From Lepus europaeus (taxonomy: Eukaryota; Chordata; Mammalia; Lagomorpha; Leporidae), in NCBI RefSeq assembly GCF_033115175.1, contig NC_084838.1:40837468-40901467 (forward strand): a stretch of 64,000 bases of DNA, written 5' to 3'. Position 1 is the first letter of the stretch; each line of letters opens with the position of its first letter. The translations under genes were made by a program, and so were the position numbers. The notes below the pieces were generated by a model that was not told where the DNA came from, made no database searches, and saw only the letters and a list, made by a program, of their open reading frames with translations. Below, in pieces: positions 1 to 14,581 of the stretch.

Positions 1-246
1 TCCAATGGTTGACTCTTAAAATGCCAACAACAGCTAGGGTTGGGTTAGTCTGAAGCTGGTATCCTAGAACTCTGTCTGGGTCTCCCACATGTGACAAGGG
101 ACCCAGACACTTGGGCCATCATTGCTGCCTTCCTAAGTTATGCACTGGTAGGAAACTCAATCAGAAGTGGAGCATTGTGACCCAAACTAGGCATGGGATG
201 TGGACATCCTAACTGGTGATTTCACTCTGCCAAATGACTGCCCCCA
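1..246 (-). mobile_element. Old CSINE, cut by window start
   Basis: Minus-strand SINE body (gtctcccacatgtgacaagg block, tgccaaatgactgcccccag head). The tail part lies before base 1. Confidence 0.75.
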
Positions 247-424
247 GAGAAACTTTTAATTTTCATAGTCAATCCTTTTTTTGCCTGTACCTTTGGTTTC
301 ATATTCAGTAAGCCATTGCCTAATCCAATATTGTATGGTGTTTGCTCTGTGTTTTCCTCTACAGGTTTTATAATTTCAGTTTGTAAGTTTAGGTTTTTGA
401 TCCTCAGTTTAGAATTTTTAGGAA

Positions 425-709
425 ATCAATTAATTTATTTCAAAGATTGGGTGACAGAGAAAAGATAGATAGAGAGAAAGTTCTCCCATTTACTGGTTTA
501 CTCTCCAAATTCTCACAAGGACCAGGGCTAGGGCAGGCCAGAGCCTGAAGCTAGGAACTCCCAGGGACCCATGCACTTGGGGCATCTGCTGCTGCTTTCC
601 TAGACTCATTAGCAAGGAGCTGCGGGACTTGAACCTGCACCCTGATAAATGGGGTGCTGGCGTCACAGACAGTGATTTAGCCCACTTTACCACTTTGCCA
701 CCCCCAGTA
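425..709 (-). mobile_element. Old CSINE
   Basis: It begins ttaatttatttcaaagattg (A-tail complement) and ends gccacccccag. Well diverged. Confidence 0.75.
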
Positions 710-734
710 GTTGATTTTAGAAGTTTCCAATTGG

Positions 735-1068
735 TGCCTGCATTGTGGCACAACAGGTAAGACCCCTGTTGCTATACTGGCATCCCATATTGGAATGTTA
801 GTTTGAGTCCTGGCTCCTTTGTTTCTGATCTAGCTTCCTGCTAATTTATGTGAGAAGGTAGTACATGATGTCTCAAGTGTTGCCACCTATGTGGGAGACC
901 TGGATGAAGTTCTTGGTTCTGGCTTTGGACTGGCCTAGACCTGGATGTTGTGTACATTTCAGGAATGATCCAGCATATGGAAGATATCTCTTTCTCTCTG
1001 TCCCTGTGTGTGTCTGTCTCTCCCCCTCTCTGTCATTCTTTATTTCAAACAAATAAATAGATGTTCAA
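735..1068 (+). mobile_element. Old CSINE
   Basis: Head gtgcctgcattgtggcacaa, CT-rich stretch at 985-1040, tail caaacaaataaatag. It lies 280 nt before the first UBAP2 exon in the window. Confidence 0.8.
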
Positions 1069-1350
1069 AGAGAAAGACATAGGTGGTTTTATAACATAGT
1101 CTGCCTATGGGAAGCTATCAGATATCAGCAGTACACTAGCAGAAATCTATCTTTAATAGCTTTTGAATTCACTATCTTGGTAGGTAGTTGTGTCAGCAGG
1201 GAACAGCAAATTGGGTGCCCTGGATGGAAATGTTGGTGCTGTTGGGAACAATAATAATGTTTTGGTGATGAGTAAAGGATGGAGAAGTTGATAGAACCCT
1301 AATTGTTTAGGATATAAGTATTATTTTATCGTGTAATTTTTGTTTTTAAG

Positions 1351-1405
1351 GATTTGGACGTGGTAGAGGGAGAGGGGCAGGAAGGTTCTCAACCCAAGCC
1401 ATGGG
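1351..1405 (+). CDS. UBAP2: UBAP2 exon (first in window): RG-rich tract
   Basis: It follows ttgtttttaag and is followed by GTAAGT. It enters one base into a codon and encodes GFGRGRGRGAGRFSTQAMG, an arginine/glycine tract of the kind PRMT1 methylates in the paralogue UBAP2L. It leaves with two bases of a Gly codon that the next exon completes. Confidence 0.95.
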
Positions 1406-4400
1406 GTAAGTCACAGCCGTCATATCTTTGTAGTTCATTTCTTCCCTAGTTGTTACTTTATTTTTCCTTCCTCTGCCTTGTCAATTATTTATCCTGATGA
1501 GTCAGAAAATTATTATCAAATCACATAGTACAAGAATGGCTTTTAGAGCAGGATTTCTAGCCCTTGGCACTAGAGACACTTTAGTTTGGATAATACTTTA
1601 TTGGGGTAATGGAGTGCATTGTTAGGATATTTATCAACGTCTCTTCTCTATTAAATGCCAGCAGCACCTCTCCTGAGGTTGTGACAGTCAAAATGTCTAT
1701 AGACATTGCCACATGTTCCTTGGGAGGAAGGTGTGTAGTCATCCCAAGCTGAAAACCACTGCCCTGTAGGAGCCATGTTGGTAAATCCCAGAATTGTCTT
1801 TGAATGCTTCATAAATTGAATGCTTATTCATGTTATTCTTCCTGAATTTGAGTAGTGAAGTATGAGCATAGTAAATAGACACTATGATAAAATCATATTT
1901 GTTGTTTCTGGGTTCTTTCTCTTTCCCTCTATCTTTTTTCAGATTTATTTGTTTCAAATGCAGAGGCATGGGTGGTGGGGGTATATTATAGATCTTCCAT
2001 CTACTGGTTTACTCCCAAAATGGCTTCAACAGCTAGGGCTTGGCCAGGATGAATCCTGGTACTCCATCCTGGTCTCCCACATCAGTGGCAGGGGCCCAGG
2101 TATCTGGCGCATCATTTGCTTCCCTCCCAAGAACATTAGCAAGAAGCTGAATCAGAAGTAGAACAGCTGGGACTTCATATGGCATTCAGGTATGGGATGC
2201 CTGTTGTGCCACAATACCAGCTGCTTCAGAAGCATTAGCTCCCACAGGGTTGTTAAAGTCTTATGGAAGCCATATGTAGATGACAGTCAAGGAAGTAAGG
2301 GAATTGACTCCAGCAACAGCCCTTTGTCACTGTTGTCACTGGTGTTGTGGCTATGGCTGTGGTGCCTCTTTTGTCTTCTCTGTTTTCTCCCTAAACTTCC
2401 TATGGAAAATGAGGAGATGAAAACCCATGGAGCACTTAAACATTTGCCTACCTCGCGGACTTTAAATGATTTTTCTCTTTAGTTTTTAAATGAAAATATT
2501 AACGGCAGTAATCATTTTAGCCTGTGTTAGACATGTGAATCATGATTCCTTATGGATATTCAGTTTAAAATTTTGATTAAGAAAAGAGGTGCTGAACAAA
2601 GACTTTTCTTATTTTCAACTGATGTTTCTATATTTAAAGGAGTACATAGTTCAGATGTAAAAAGTTTAAAGCCAAACTTGATTTCTGATGTGTAAATAGA
2701 AGACCTGTTGTTCATTTACGCCTCAGTTTTCCATGGAACTTTCCATTAGAGCCCTCATTGTGCCTGAAGCCTCTGCGTCCTCATGCTTGTGTTATGGTGG
2801 AGAGGACAGGTTTTAGGACAAAGGGCTATTAGAAAAGATATACGGAAGATCCCCAAGCATCTTTTGTTTGTATCCCAATGGATACAAGAATTAGCTATAC
2901 TTAAATAGGAGAACTAGAAAGGGTAGTCTTTTATACTATCTGTAAGAAGAACTGGGCTTTTTTGGGGAATGATCATATATAGTCAATTTTGTGGCTTTGG
3001 TGCTTGCTTGATTTGCCTTTATTTTTTCTTTATTTCAAACTTAAGGACTTTTAATCCTGCGGACTATTCGGATTCCACATCTTCAGATGGGTGTGGAACA
3101 AAGCTAGTGATTTGGGAAGCTGCTCAGAATGGTGCAAATGAGGGAAGTGGTAAGTGTTCTAGATTTGCTATAGGTGGGTTTTAAATATTTGAGCTCTTAA
3201 GAGTTTTATTTTATTGATTTTTTTAAAAAAAGATTTGTTTATTTGAAAGGCAGAGTTACAAAGAGAGGGGAGAGACAGAGAGAGAGGGCTTCCATCCATT
3301 GGTTCACTCCCCAAATGACCACAATGGCTGGAGTTGGGCCAGACTGAATCCAGGAGCTTCCTCTAGGTCTCCCACTTAGGTATTAGGGGCCCAAGCACTT
3401 GGGCCTTCTTCCCCTGTTTTCCCAGGCTATCAGCAGGGAACTGGTCTGGAGTAGAGCATTTGGAATTCGAACTGGTACCTGTGTTGCAGGTGGTGGCTTA
3501 ACTCCCTGTGCCACAAGACCAGCCCCAAGAGTTTTATGTTCTGGGGCCGGTGCTGTGGTGTGGTAGGTAAAACCACCACCTTCAGTACCGACATCCCATA
3601 TGGGCACTAGTGCTGGTCCTGGCTTCTCTACTTCTGATTCAGCTCTCCTTGCTTATGGCCTGGGAAAGCAGTGGAAGATGGCTTAAGTGTTTAGGCCCCT
3701 GCACCTGCTTCGGAGACCTGGAAGAAGCTCCTGGCTTCAGATCAGCCCAACTTGGGCCATCGTGACCATTTGAGGAGTGTACTAGCAGATAGAAGACCTC
3801 TCTGTCTCTGTCTCTCTCTGCCTCTGCCTGTCTGTAACTGCCTTCAAATAAATTAAATAAATCTTTAAAAAAAGAGTTTTATGTTCTTATGCAAAGATGG
3901 AACTCTATGTGTGCTAATGGAGATGAATGAAATATCGGCCACTCTGCTACCTCTGAGACTAGTCTTCGTTGGTTCTTACATCTAGAATTTCTCACATCAA
4001 AATTCCATTGATGATGTGGAGTGTGATTTTTCCCTTCCATACTTTGTGTAAGTCAGTACTTAAGCCCCACTCCACTCCAGTATGTCAGATATGCAGGCTT
4101 TCTTAGAAGAATTTTTACTGAAAGTATTGAGCCATTTCCATGGTGAACACTAAAATTTGGGGCAATATTGCTGATTATTGTACATCCCTATCTTTTGGAT
4201 TATTTTTGAAATTCATTGATAAATCAGATGATTTACTCATGAAAGTAAGCAAGCTGTTAAGGTCATATTTATAAAAACATACAGCTCAATGTATAAATAT
4301 ATAAATTATGAAAAAGCAACACTCATATAACATCAGCCATGACAAAAAATAGATAATAGCATCCTAGAAGCTCAATTAATTAGTGAATTAGAAATATAGA

Positions 4401-7400
4401 AAAATAGAGAATCAACAGAAATCAAAAGTAGGAATACTGATATACTACTTGGGAGACTTACCAAAGGAAGGTAAAGAAGCATAAGTGGGTTGAGAAAAAT
4501 CATGTGATATTAGAAGGTTATATGTTATGTCAATAAGTTTTTTGCCAACAAATTTAAAATGACAGATTGAGTTCATTCTTGTAACTCTTAAAAACCTAAG
4601 TATTGGAACATAAAATCTAGTAAGACAGAAAATTGTTTATATCATGATCACATGAAATTTATACTAGATATTTCTTAAAAATAAATTCAGGAGAACGGCA
4701 AAGATGGCTTGACACACAACCTGGTGCAAAAGTGCTCATAGCGTAATTTATAATACCAAGAAATACAGGGGATAAGACAGCATGGCCCAGTAGTTTCAGC
4801 TGCTGCTTAGGATGACTTCATCCCATATCTGAGTACGTGGGATCAAGGATCACCTCTGCTTTTAATGTAGCTTCCTTCTGATGCAATGGGGAGGCAGCAA
4901 ATGATGGCCCAAGTATTTGAGTTTCTGTCTACCACATGGAAGACCCAGATGGAGCTCCTGACTCCTGGCATTGGCCTGGCCCAGCTCTGGCTGTTGCAGA
5001 CAGTTGAGGGGTAACCAGTAGATAGAAGATATCTCTTTGTTTTGGTCCCTCTGCCTTTCAGGTAAACAAATTAACTGATCTTACAGAAGAAAAAAAAAAA
5101 AAAAAAAATAGAAGTAACCCAAATGCCCATCAGTGAATGAATGGATTAGGAAAATGTAAAATGTTTATGTTGGTCAGTACTGGAGAGCCTCAAATGCAAT
5201 GAAGAGATGCTACAATATGGATAATACTTAAAAACATGCAGAGTTAAATGGCCGGCGCGGTGGCTTAACAGGCTAATCCTCTGCCTTGTGGCGCTGGCAC
5301 ACCAGGTTCTAGTCCCGGTCGGGGCGCTGGATTCTATCCCGGCTGCCCCTCTTCCAGGCCAGCTCTCTGCTATGGCCCGGGAAGGCAGTGGAGGATGGCC
5401 CAAGTCCTTGGGCCCTGCACCCACATTGTAGACCAGGAGAAGCACCTGGCTCCTGGCTTCGGATCAGCGAGATGCGCCGGCCGCAGTGGCCATTGGAAGG
5501 TGAACCAACGGCAAAGGAAGACCTTTCTCTCTGTCTCTCTCTCTCTCACTGTCCACTCTGCCTGTCAAAAAAATAAATAAATAAAAAATTTAAAAAATGC
5601 AGGGTTAAGAAGGCAGTCAGAAAAGAACACATTTTGTATTTTGTAATTCTGTTTATTTAACTGTTCAGTTTAGGCAAATCCCTAGAAACAGAAAATAGAT
5701 TGTTGATTGCCTAGTGCTGGAATCTCTTGGGGTAAATGAGGAATGCCAGCTAATGGGTATAGTGTTTATTCTTGGAGATAGAGATATTCTTGGGTTAGAT
5801 GGTTGTGATGACTGCACAAATTGTAAATAGTCATACCAAAATTTATTCATTTTTCTATTTTGAAAGGCTGAATTTCATGTTTTGTATATTTATTAAAAAT
5901 GTCTTATTCACCCTTTTAGTGAAGTTAAGGAGAAAACTTACATAATCATTTTATCAAGGAAAAGCATTTTGGTACCATTTAATATCCTTTCTTTTTATTT
6001 TGTTTGCTTGTTAAACCCTGGCACTTAGAAATATAGAAACCTTTTCTTGAGCAGATGAAGGTTATCTGTAAAATTTATAGCTAATATTATAGTCATTGAT
6101 GAAATAGTAAATCTTTTTCCTCTAGAACAAATCAAGGTGCTTATTGCCACTGTTATTGTTCACCATTGTACTGTAGGTCCTAACCAGTGCAATAAGGAAA
6201 ATACAGACTTCATCAGGGTTAGAAACAGACTAAAAACCCAGTCATTTGTGTGATAAAGGAGATTTTTAAAAGATGCTTGCTAGATATATGTTTCATGAAT
6301 AGTTATATTTCTATAAACTACCAATGATCAAAAAATGGAAAAAATGATAGTAGCTTCGTAAACATCATGCATAGGAATAACTAATGATAAATAAATTTCA
6401 TGGTCTTCTACCTAGAAAAGTATAAAGCAGTATTGTTATTAAAGAAGATATGACGGAGAGATATATGATTTTATTGTTGTTCTGAAGTTTAAGCTTTACT
6501 GAATTATTCTTAGTACTTTATTATATTAATCCATGGTAGTCTATTCCATGTCAACTGATGGCTTTAAGAAATGGAGTATATTGAAATAATTGATTAATAA
6601 AATTCACCCCCTTTTATGGGCATAAGTGGATACATTCTAACAAATGTATGTAGGATTTTAACTACCATTAAAATTGAGATATCAGAGTAGGCATTTGGCC
6701 TAGTGGTTAAGACATCTTTGGGACACTGACATATCAGAGTGCCTAGATTTGAGTCCTGGCTCCAATCCCAATTCCAGCTTCCTGTTCCTCTTGGGTGGCA
6801 ATAAGTGTTGCCTGAAGTAGTTGGGTCTCTGCCACCAACATGAGTGATGTGAATTGAGTTCATGGCTCCTGTCTTCAGCCTTGCATAGCTTTGGTTGTGG
6901 ATTTTTTCGGGGATGAACCAGGGAACGGGAGATCTCTCTCTCTCTCTCTCTCTCTCTGTCCATTAGTCTGTCTCTCTGCTTTTCAAATAAAAATAAATAG
7001 GATCAAGATATCAATTTTGCATTCTAATTAACTGACTGCCCATGGAAAGTATTTGGGGTTAAGAAGGAGAAAAGAAGAAAGGGGAGAGAGAGAGAGCAAA
7101 TGAGAGAAAGAAAAGAAAGGGAGGGAGGGAGGGAAAATCCCTTAGAATTGTATTTGGACTTTTGAATCTGTAAAAACCTAAAAATAAATTAAAAAAAAAA
7201 AGAAAGGAAAATATTTGGGAAAGAATGCATCTATACAGCCTGCTTTTCACCCTCTTCTCATGATTCCCTAAACAATGCAGTATAACAGTTGTTAACACTG
7301 TTCTGTATGCTCTGGAGTTGGTTTAAAGTATACGGGAAGATGTACATAGGTTATATATGAATACTGTACCATTTGATATGAGGGGTGTTAGCATCCACAG

Positions 7401-10400
7401 GTTTTGGTATCTCTTAGGGTCCTGGAACCAGTCTCCATCAAATAGTTAAGGATGAACTGTAGTTTAGCAATAAACACAAGCCCATGAAGCTGATTGATTT
7501 TGATAAAGGTTATGAAGCAATTAAATGTATATATAGTAATGTACTCAAAAGAGTAACTCCAAGTGGGTAATAAATCTACATGTGAAACCTAGAAGTCCAC
7601 TTCACAAAGAAAACATATTGGCAAGTTCTGTTGACTTTAGCTTAGGCATAAATTTCTTATTTATGTTCCCTAAAGCATGAGTCACAAAAGAAAATTTGAC
7701 AAAGTATACTTTATAAAAATTCTGCTCTTTTGAAGCAAATAATGAAAAGGCAAGCCATACTGTAGGAGAAAATATTTGTAAAACCCATACTTGACAGAGT
7801 ATTTGTAGATAGAATATATAAAGAAGTCTCAAAACTTAGCAGTAAGAAAAACAACCCCTCAGAACGTTTGTAAAAACTGAGTAGTAAAATGGGAAAGTTC
7901 TGCAAATGGGTAATTGTAATGGTAGCACAAAATTGTGTGTGTACTTAGTACTGCTGAGTGGTAAATTTTAAATATTCTGTTTTTTTTTAAACTATGATTT
8001 TAAAAAAATGGAACCATATAACAGCATTATAAACATATCAGTTTCCTGGGTTTTAGTGTTCTATAATTACTGGAAATGTCATCGTTGGGACTCTGGGTGA
8101 GGGGTAGCTTCAAAATAAAATGTTCACTAAAAATGAGGAAAGGAATAGAACAGATGGTTCATGAAAGAAGATGGTATAGAGGGCACATAAGCCTACACAA
8201 ATATACTTCTCATCTTTAGTAACCAGAGAAATACAAATGAAAACCACATTTAGTTATCTACCATTCATCTATTAAAGTGGCTATAAAAGAAAAGTTTTAA
8301 TGCCATGTGCTAATGAGGATGGCCAAATAACTGGAATTCTTAGCCATTTCTGATGGAAAGCATACGGTTACCATATAATGTGACAATCCCAAACATAGGT
8401 TTTTTAAGAAAGTAGAATGAAAACACATCCAAGCAAAAATATGTAAGTAATGTTTATACATCAAGTAAGAGAACAGAATGTTGAATTAAACTCTTATTAG
8501 CTGTTTTTCGTTTATATTCTCTTCCCTTTATCTCCTATCGCCTATCCCTCCTTAATTCTCACTTATAGTAACAAATTCTTGCCAGTACCCATTTAGATAA
8601 GCAAGATGAGTTTGTTGGAAAATACAGTGAAGGGTTTCATTAGCTGATGGACTGTGGCTGTTTCTCTGCAGTGTTATTGTCTTGCTATAAAGACAGAGGT
8701 CTGAGCCCAGCATGCACCCTTACAAGCTCAGAAAGCTGACTGTTGAATCTAGTAAACAACGTAACTAAATTAGTCAAACTGCTAGAAATTTGCTATAATA
8801 AAAATAGTTAAGGAGCTTAGTAAACATGGGAATGATAGTGAGTGTGGTTGATAGAACTGTGTTCAGGAACCATCGGGCACGATTCAGTGCCTGAGTCACA
8901 GTGGCCTGTGACAGTAAGGACCGCAGTAAGATTCTCTGCCCTTGCAGTACCTCAGCAAGTACAGTAGTTCCCACCCTCCACAGGGGGTACGTTCTGCAAC
9001 CCTGGTGGGGATGCCTGCAACTGTAGGTAGTTCCAAACTGCAGATATACTGTGTTTTTCCCTATACATACATGCATACATATGATAAGGGTTGACTTATA
9101 AATTAGGCACAGTAAATGATGAACATTAATAACCAATAATAAGGCCGGCGCCGTGGCTCAACAGGCTAATCCTCCGCCTTGTGGTGCCGGCACACCGGGT
9201 TCTAGTCCCGGTCGGGGCGCCAGATTCTATCCCGGCTGCCCCTCTTCCAGGCCAGCTCTCTGCTATGGCCCGGGAATGCAGTGGAGGATGGCCCAAGTGC
9301 TTGGGCCCTGCACCCCATGGGAGACCAGGAGAAGCACCTGGCTCCTGGCTTCGGATCAGCACGATGCGCCAGCCGCAGCGGCCATTGGAGGGTGAACCAA
9401 CAGCAAAAAGGAAAACCTTTCTGTCTCTCTCTCTCTCTCACTGTCCACTCTGCCTGTCAAAAAAAACAAAAAACAAAACAAAACAAAAATAAAATAGAGC
9501 AATTATAACAACATACTGTAATAGGGTTGTGTAAAGGTTGTATCCCCACTCCCTGCTAATTGCTGGCCAGTTTCTCTTCTGAGGAATACTTTCATTGTTG
9601 TATGATAAAACCTTGCATTTTACATTGATCTACAGAACTGGCATCAAATGATCACAGCGTAGCTCAGGATCTGCCAAACAAAGGTTCTTACAAACTCAAA
9701 GGTATGAATGTTTTATTTTAAAATCTAACAATATGTTTAAAATGTCTTTTCATTTTTTATATGTAAAAATTCATCCGGGGGCCAACATCACGATGTAGCC
9801 GGTAAAGCTGCTGCCTCTGATCCTGGCATCTCATTTGGCCACCAGTACATGTTCAGGCTGCTTTGCTTCCTATCCAGCTCCCTGCTGATGGCTTAGGAAA
9901 AGCAGTGTAAGATGACTCAAGTGTTTGGGCTCCTGTACCCACGTGGGAGATCCAGATGAAACTGTTGGCTCCTGGCTTCCACCTGGCAGCTGTGGCTGTT
10001 TATGGAATGATCCACTGGGTGGAAAGTCTCGCTTTGTAATTCTGACTTCCAAAATAAATAAATCCTTTAAAAAAATAACATCAGATATTTGTAATATAAC
10101 CTTTTCATAAAAATTTTTAGCTTCTGATTATTGACTTTTTTCTTTTGCTCTTTCATTTTTTCTTCGTTTCTTTCGAGAGAGTGTGCTCTAATATGCTGAG
10201 TCACTTAATAAATGCTGACAATTGACAAAAGTGTGCAAAGCCAGAACCAGGAGGCCGAACTCAATTCAGGTCTCGCACATGGGTAGTAGGACCCCAATTA
10301 CTTTAGTTGTCATCATTGCTTCCCAGGATTGGCATAGGCAGGAAAGTGAAGTCTGGGTTCTGAGCTGAAAATTGAACCTAGGCAAACTCAATGGAAAGCA

Positions 10401-13400
10401 GTCTTCATTGTTGCTAGTCCGAACACCTGCCCCCATTATTTAATTTTGAAGAAGTTGATGATGTTATTAAGGTGATATCCAGGAAGCGAGACCTTGTCAC
10501 TTGCCACCTTTTCATCTCTCTTTCCCCTCTCCATACAGTTTTTGTTTTTAAACTATTTATTCATTTGAAAGAGTTGCAGAAAGAGGAAGTGGGTTAGAGA
10601 GAGTGATCTTCCATCCACTGGTGCACTTCCCAGTTGGCCACAACGGCCAGGGGGGCTGATCCAGGCCAAAGGCATGAACCAGTAACTTCTTCCAGGTCTC
10701 CTACATGGGTGACAGTGCCCCAAAGTAATTGGGCTATCTTCTGCTGCCTTCACAGGCATATAAGCAGGGAGCTGGATCTGAAATGGACAGCTGGGACTAG
10801 AACCCACTTGCTGCAACACCAGCCTCCAATACAAACTTTTTGAAGAAAGAAATGGAGTTTGCTTTTATTGCCTGTTTTCTTCCAATGATGAGATAAAAAC
10901 CATTCAGTATCCCAATTTCTCTAGATGGTTGTGGTTAATATTTTGATGTATTTCCCTTTAAAACCATTTGGGTTTGTGACTTCATGTGAGCTTTAAACTA
11001 AGGGGCCTGATCATACACAAGATCTACAAAGCATATGTTAGCGTATTTCGTTACCAGTAATTTTCTTCTTAGGCACTTAAATATTTTGTGGATGATTTTT
11101 GTTTAAGAAGTGTTAGAACCCATCCTATATACCTGCTTTTTGAGACTCAGAATGGCAGTCTTGATGGGAGCAGGAGTAATGTTAAATGTTGAGAACCTTT
11201 GAGGAAACCATCTTGTAAAGCTACTCTTTTAAGAATCCTTCTCTAAATTTGGTAATTCCATAGTCTGCCTGAAATAGGGTCTTGTTTTAATGGTATATAT
11301 CATCAAAAGAGTATTTTTATGATGTGTCTGTACTTTATTATTCATGGCAGAATTGCTTGACTATGATGTCCTTTGAAAGAAAATCAATTTGAGACACTTA
11401 TGTTGTGTAGGTATTTCTGACCGAGTTGCATTGGAAAATATTACTGAATATATGGAGAATTCATTAAGAATTTCATATTTGTTGAGTTGTTAGCTAAATT
11501 ATTAATGAGATACATGATACTTTTTCTGGCATAACATAGATTCAGAATCATTTGGAGGAAGACAGTATTTGACTTTGTGCTATGAACTTTAATTGTTGTC
11601 ATTTCCCAGCAGGGGCCTGGAAGAATTCTGTGGAGGAATGGACAACAGAAGACTGGAACGAAGATGTAAGTGTCTGGCCTTGGATCAGATGCATCCCTTT
11701 CATAAAATGATTTTTTAAAAAAATCCTTTATTTGTGAGTCTGGTTTATTACTCAGTTTTTCCCAAGAGCTGGCTGGGCTGGGCCAGACAAGCAGGTAGCC
11801 AGGAATTCAATTCAGGTCTCCCTTATAGATGTCAGGATCCAAATACTTGGACTGTCACCTGCTGCCTCCAAAGCATGTGCATTAGCAAGGAAATTGGAAT
11901 GGAGGCAGAGACAAGACTGTTCCTAGGCATTCAGATGTGGGATGTGGGTGTCTTAGGTGTGTCTTCACTATAGTGCCAGAAAGCCGTTCCCACACTACCT
12001 TTAAGTATCTTGTGTTAGAATATGTGCTGTGGCCGGCACCGCGGCTCACTAGGCTAATCCTCCGCCTTGCGGCGCCGGCACACCGGGTTCTAGTCCCGGT
12101 CGGGGCACCGATCCTGTCCCGGTTGCCCCTCTTCCAGGCCAGCTCTCTGCTGTGGCCAGGGAGTGCAGTGGAGGATGGCCCAAGTGCTTGGGCCCTGCAC
12201 CCCATGGGAGACCAGGAGAAGCACCTGGCTCCTGCCATTGGATCAGCGCAGTGCGTCGGCCGCAGCACGCCTACCGCGACGGCCATTGGAGGGTGAACCA
12301 ATGGCAAAAGGAAGACCTTTCTCTCTGTCTCTCTCTCACTGTCCACTCTGCCTGTCAAAAAAAAAAAAAAAGTGCTGCGATTTTGTTTGGGTCCCAGAAA
12401 GGGAACGGTTCTTGGTATAAGGCTTTATATCTACATGTCTGTCAAGGTCAGCAGACAGGTTAGAAAATCAGGGGATCAGAATATAAAAGACTTATATTCA
12501 AATTATTTTTTAAAATTTTTTATTATTTAAAGGGCAGAGTTAAATAGAGAGTGGAGAGGCAGAGAGAGAGAGATCTTCCATCTGCTGGTTCAGTCTCCAA
12601 ATGGCTACAATGGCTGGGGCTCGGCCAGGCTGAAGCCTGAAGCTTTTTCCAGGTCTCCATGTTGTGTGCAGAGGCCCAACCACTTGGGAAATTCTCCACT
12701 GCTTTCCCAGGAGCATTAGCAGGTTGCTGAATAGGAAGTAGAGCAGCTGGGTCTCAAACCAGCACCCATATGGGATGCCAGTGTCACAGGTAGGGGCTCA
12801 ACCTGCTTTGACATAATGCCGGCCACCAAATTTAAGTGTCCTGACTTTGGACAAGCCATCTTTCCATACTGAGCCTGCTGGATTTCATTTATGTAATGAG
12901 TATTGTCATAGCTGTCCTGCCTTCATCAGACTTTTTCTTTCATCTTCCCATTAAAACCTGGTAAATGCAATACACATGTGCATACTCACAGATACTAATA
13001 TTCTTTTAGAATATGTATTTTCTGAAAAAAGTATAAGGAATTATAGGATATCTCCTTTTATTGAGTATTAATAAAAATTTTAAAATTTTCTGAGATTATG
13101 GTGATTGGCAGGAGAATAATCTAAAATGCTAATCCTAGATTTCTTCTAGACTTTAGAGCAATAACTGTTGTCTCCCCTTGCCCTTTACTTTTTAAAGTAG
13201 GTTTATTTATTTGAAAGGGAGAGCTTCAGAGAGACATTTTCCTTCTGCTGATTCACTCCCCGAATGGTTGCAACAAGCTAGGCCTATGCCAGTCTGAAGC
13301 CATGTACCTGGAACTCTATTCAGGTCTCCCACTCGCCCAAGTGGGTGGCAGAGGCCCAGCCACTTGGGCTCTCCCCTGCTGCACTAGCTGGGAGTTGGAT

Positions 13401-14550
13401 TGGAAGTAGAACAGCCACAACTCGAAACCAGTATGAGATGCTGGTTTTACAAATGAAGGCTCAACTTGATGTACCCCAATATGGGCCCCAGAAAAGAAAT
13501 TTCAGTATTGATTAATGAAATGCAAAAGTTATTGTCTTTTTAAGAAGAAAATGTCTATTTGACCATTTCAAACTTCTCAGTTCCCTTTTGTCATTTTGGT
13601 AACATTTATGCTTTTGTTTGTTTGTTTTGTTGTTTTGCTATTATTTTGTGTAATGACAGAGGAGTGAGACTGAGACTTGAACCTTGATCTGACTTCATTT
13701 TATGGCATTGCTTCTAATTGTCATCACTTCCCTGAGAAGTCATTCTTGTAGGCTTATCAATCTAAAATGTCCTTCACCTGAAGAAAGTTGTATGTCACAT
13801 TTGCTTGTATATTTATTCGTTTTAATGAACTGAATGAAAATGATGACTAGAAATTGTCAGGAATTCCAAGTTACTTGGGGTTTTATATAGAGTAACATTA
13901 ACTTTTTTTTTTCTACCTTTCTTGCAGCTTTCTGAAACAAAGGTGTTCACTTCCTCATCTGTTCCAGGAGAGAATCAGGCCACACCTGGGCAAAGGTAAA
14001 CAGTTTCCACCATCTTTGTTTTTCAAGCCCTGATTGAAATTTTTTGCTTAGGATAAATATCTTCAATTCTAGAACTTTTTTGTTGTTGTCGTTTTTGTCC
14101 CATTTCTTATAAGTGTAACCTATAATTACCCTCACCTGATGAGCTTACAGAGCTTCAGTCACAACTTTCCTTAGTGGTTGTATCCACAGAAATTAAACTA
14201 ACAGGTCTTATATTGATTTTTCAGTTGTGGTAGAGGTTATGTTTACAAAAATGAAATGCGTAAGCATTTAAAAGATTTAACTCTTGGGGCCGGTGCTGTG
14301 GCATAGCAGGTAGGGCCGCAAGCCTGCAGTGCTTGCATCCCATATGGGCGCTGGTTCAAATCCCAACTGGTCTACTTCCGATCCAGCTTTCTGCTATGGC
14401 TTGGGAAAACAGTGGAAGATGGCCCAAGTCCTTGGGCCCCTGCAGTGCTTGAGAGACCTGGAGGAAGGTCCTGGCTCCTTGCTTTGAATTGACACAGCTC
14501 TGGCCATTGCAGCCATTTGGGGGAGTGAACCAGCGGATGGAAGACCTCTC

Positions 14551-14581
<31 letters not shown>

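Noticed and set aside
9143..9230. tRNA gene (A-box and B-box-like words)
   Set aside because: These are the polymerase III promoter words of the tRNA-derived SINE head; no cloverleaf ending in an aminoacyl stem follows.
10885..11012. ATGATGA ... CTGA as a third C/D snoRNA
   Set aside because: No terminal stem, spacing over 120 nt and no guide resembling rRNA that I know.
12152..12463. Recurrent open frames of 60-135 codons with the same peptide ([16 protein letters not shown] on one strand, [16 protein letters not shown] on the other) at about a dozen places
   Set aside because: Every one lies inside a CSINE and is a conceptual translation of its conserved body; no independent gene evidence.
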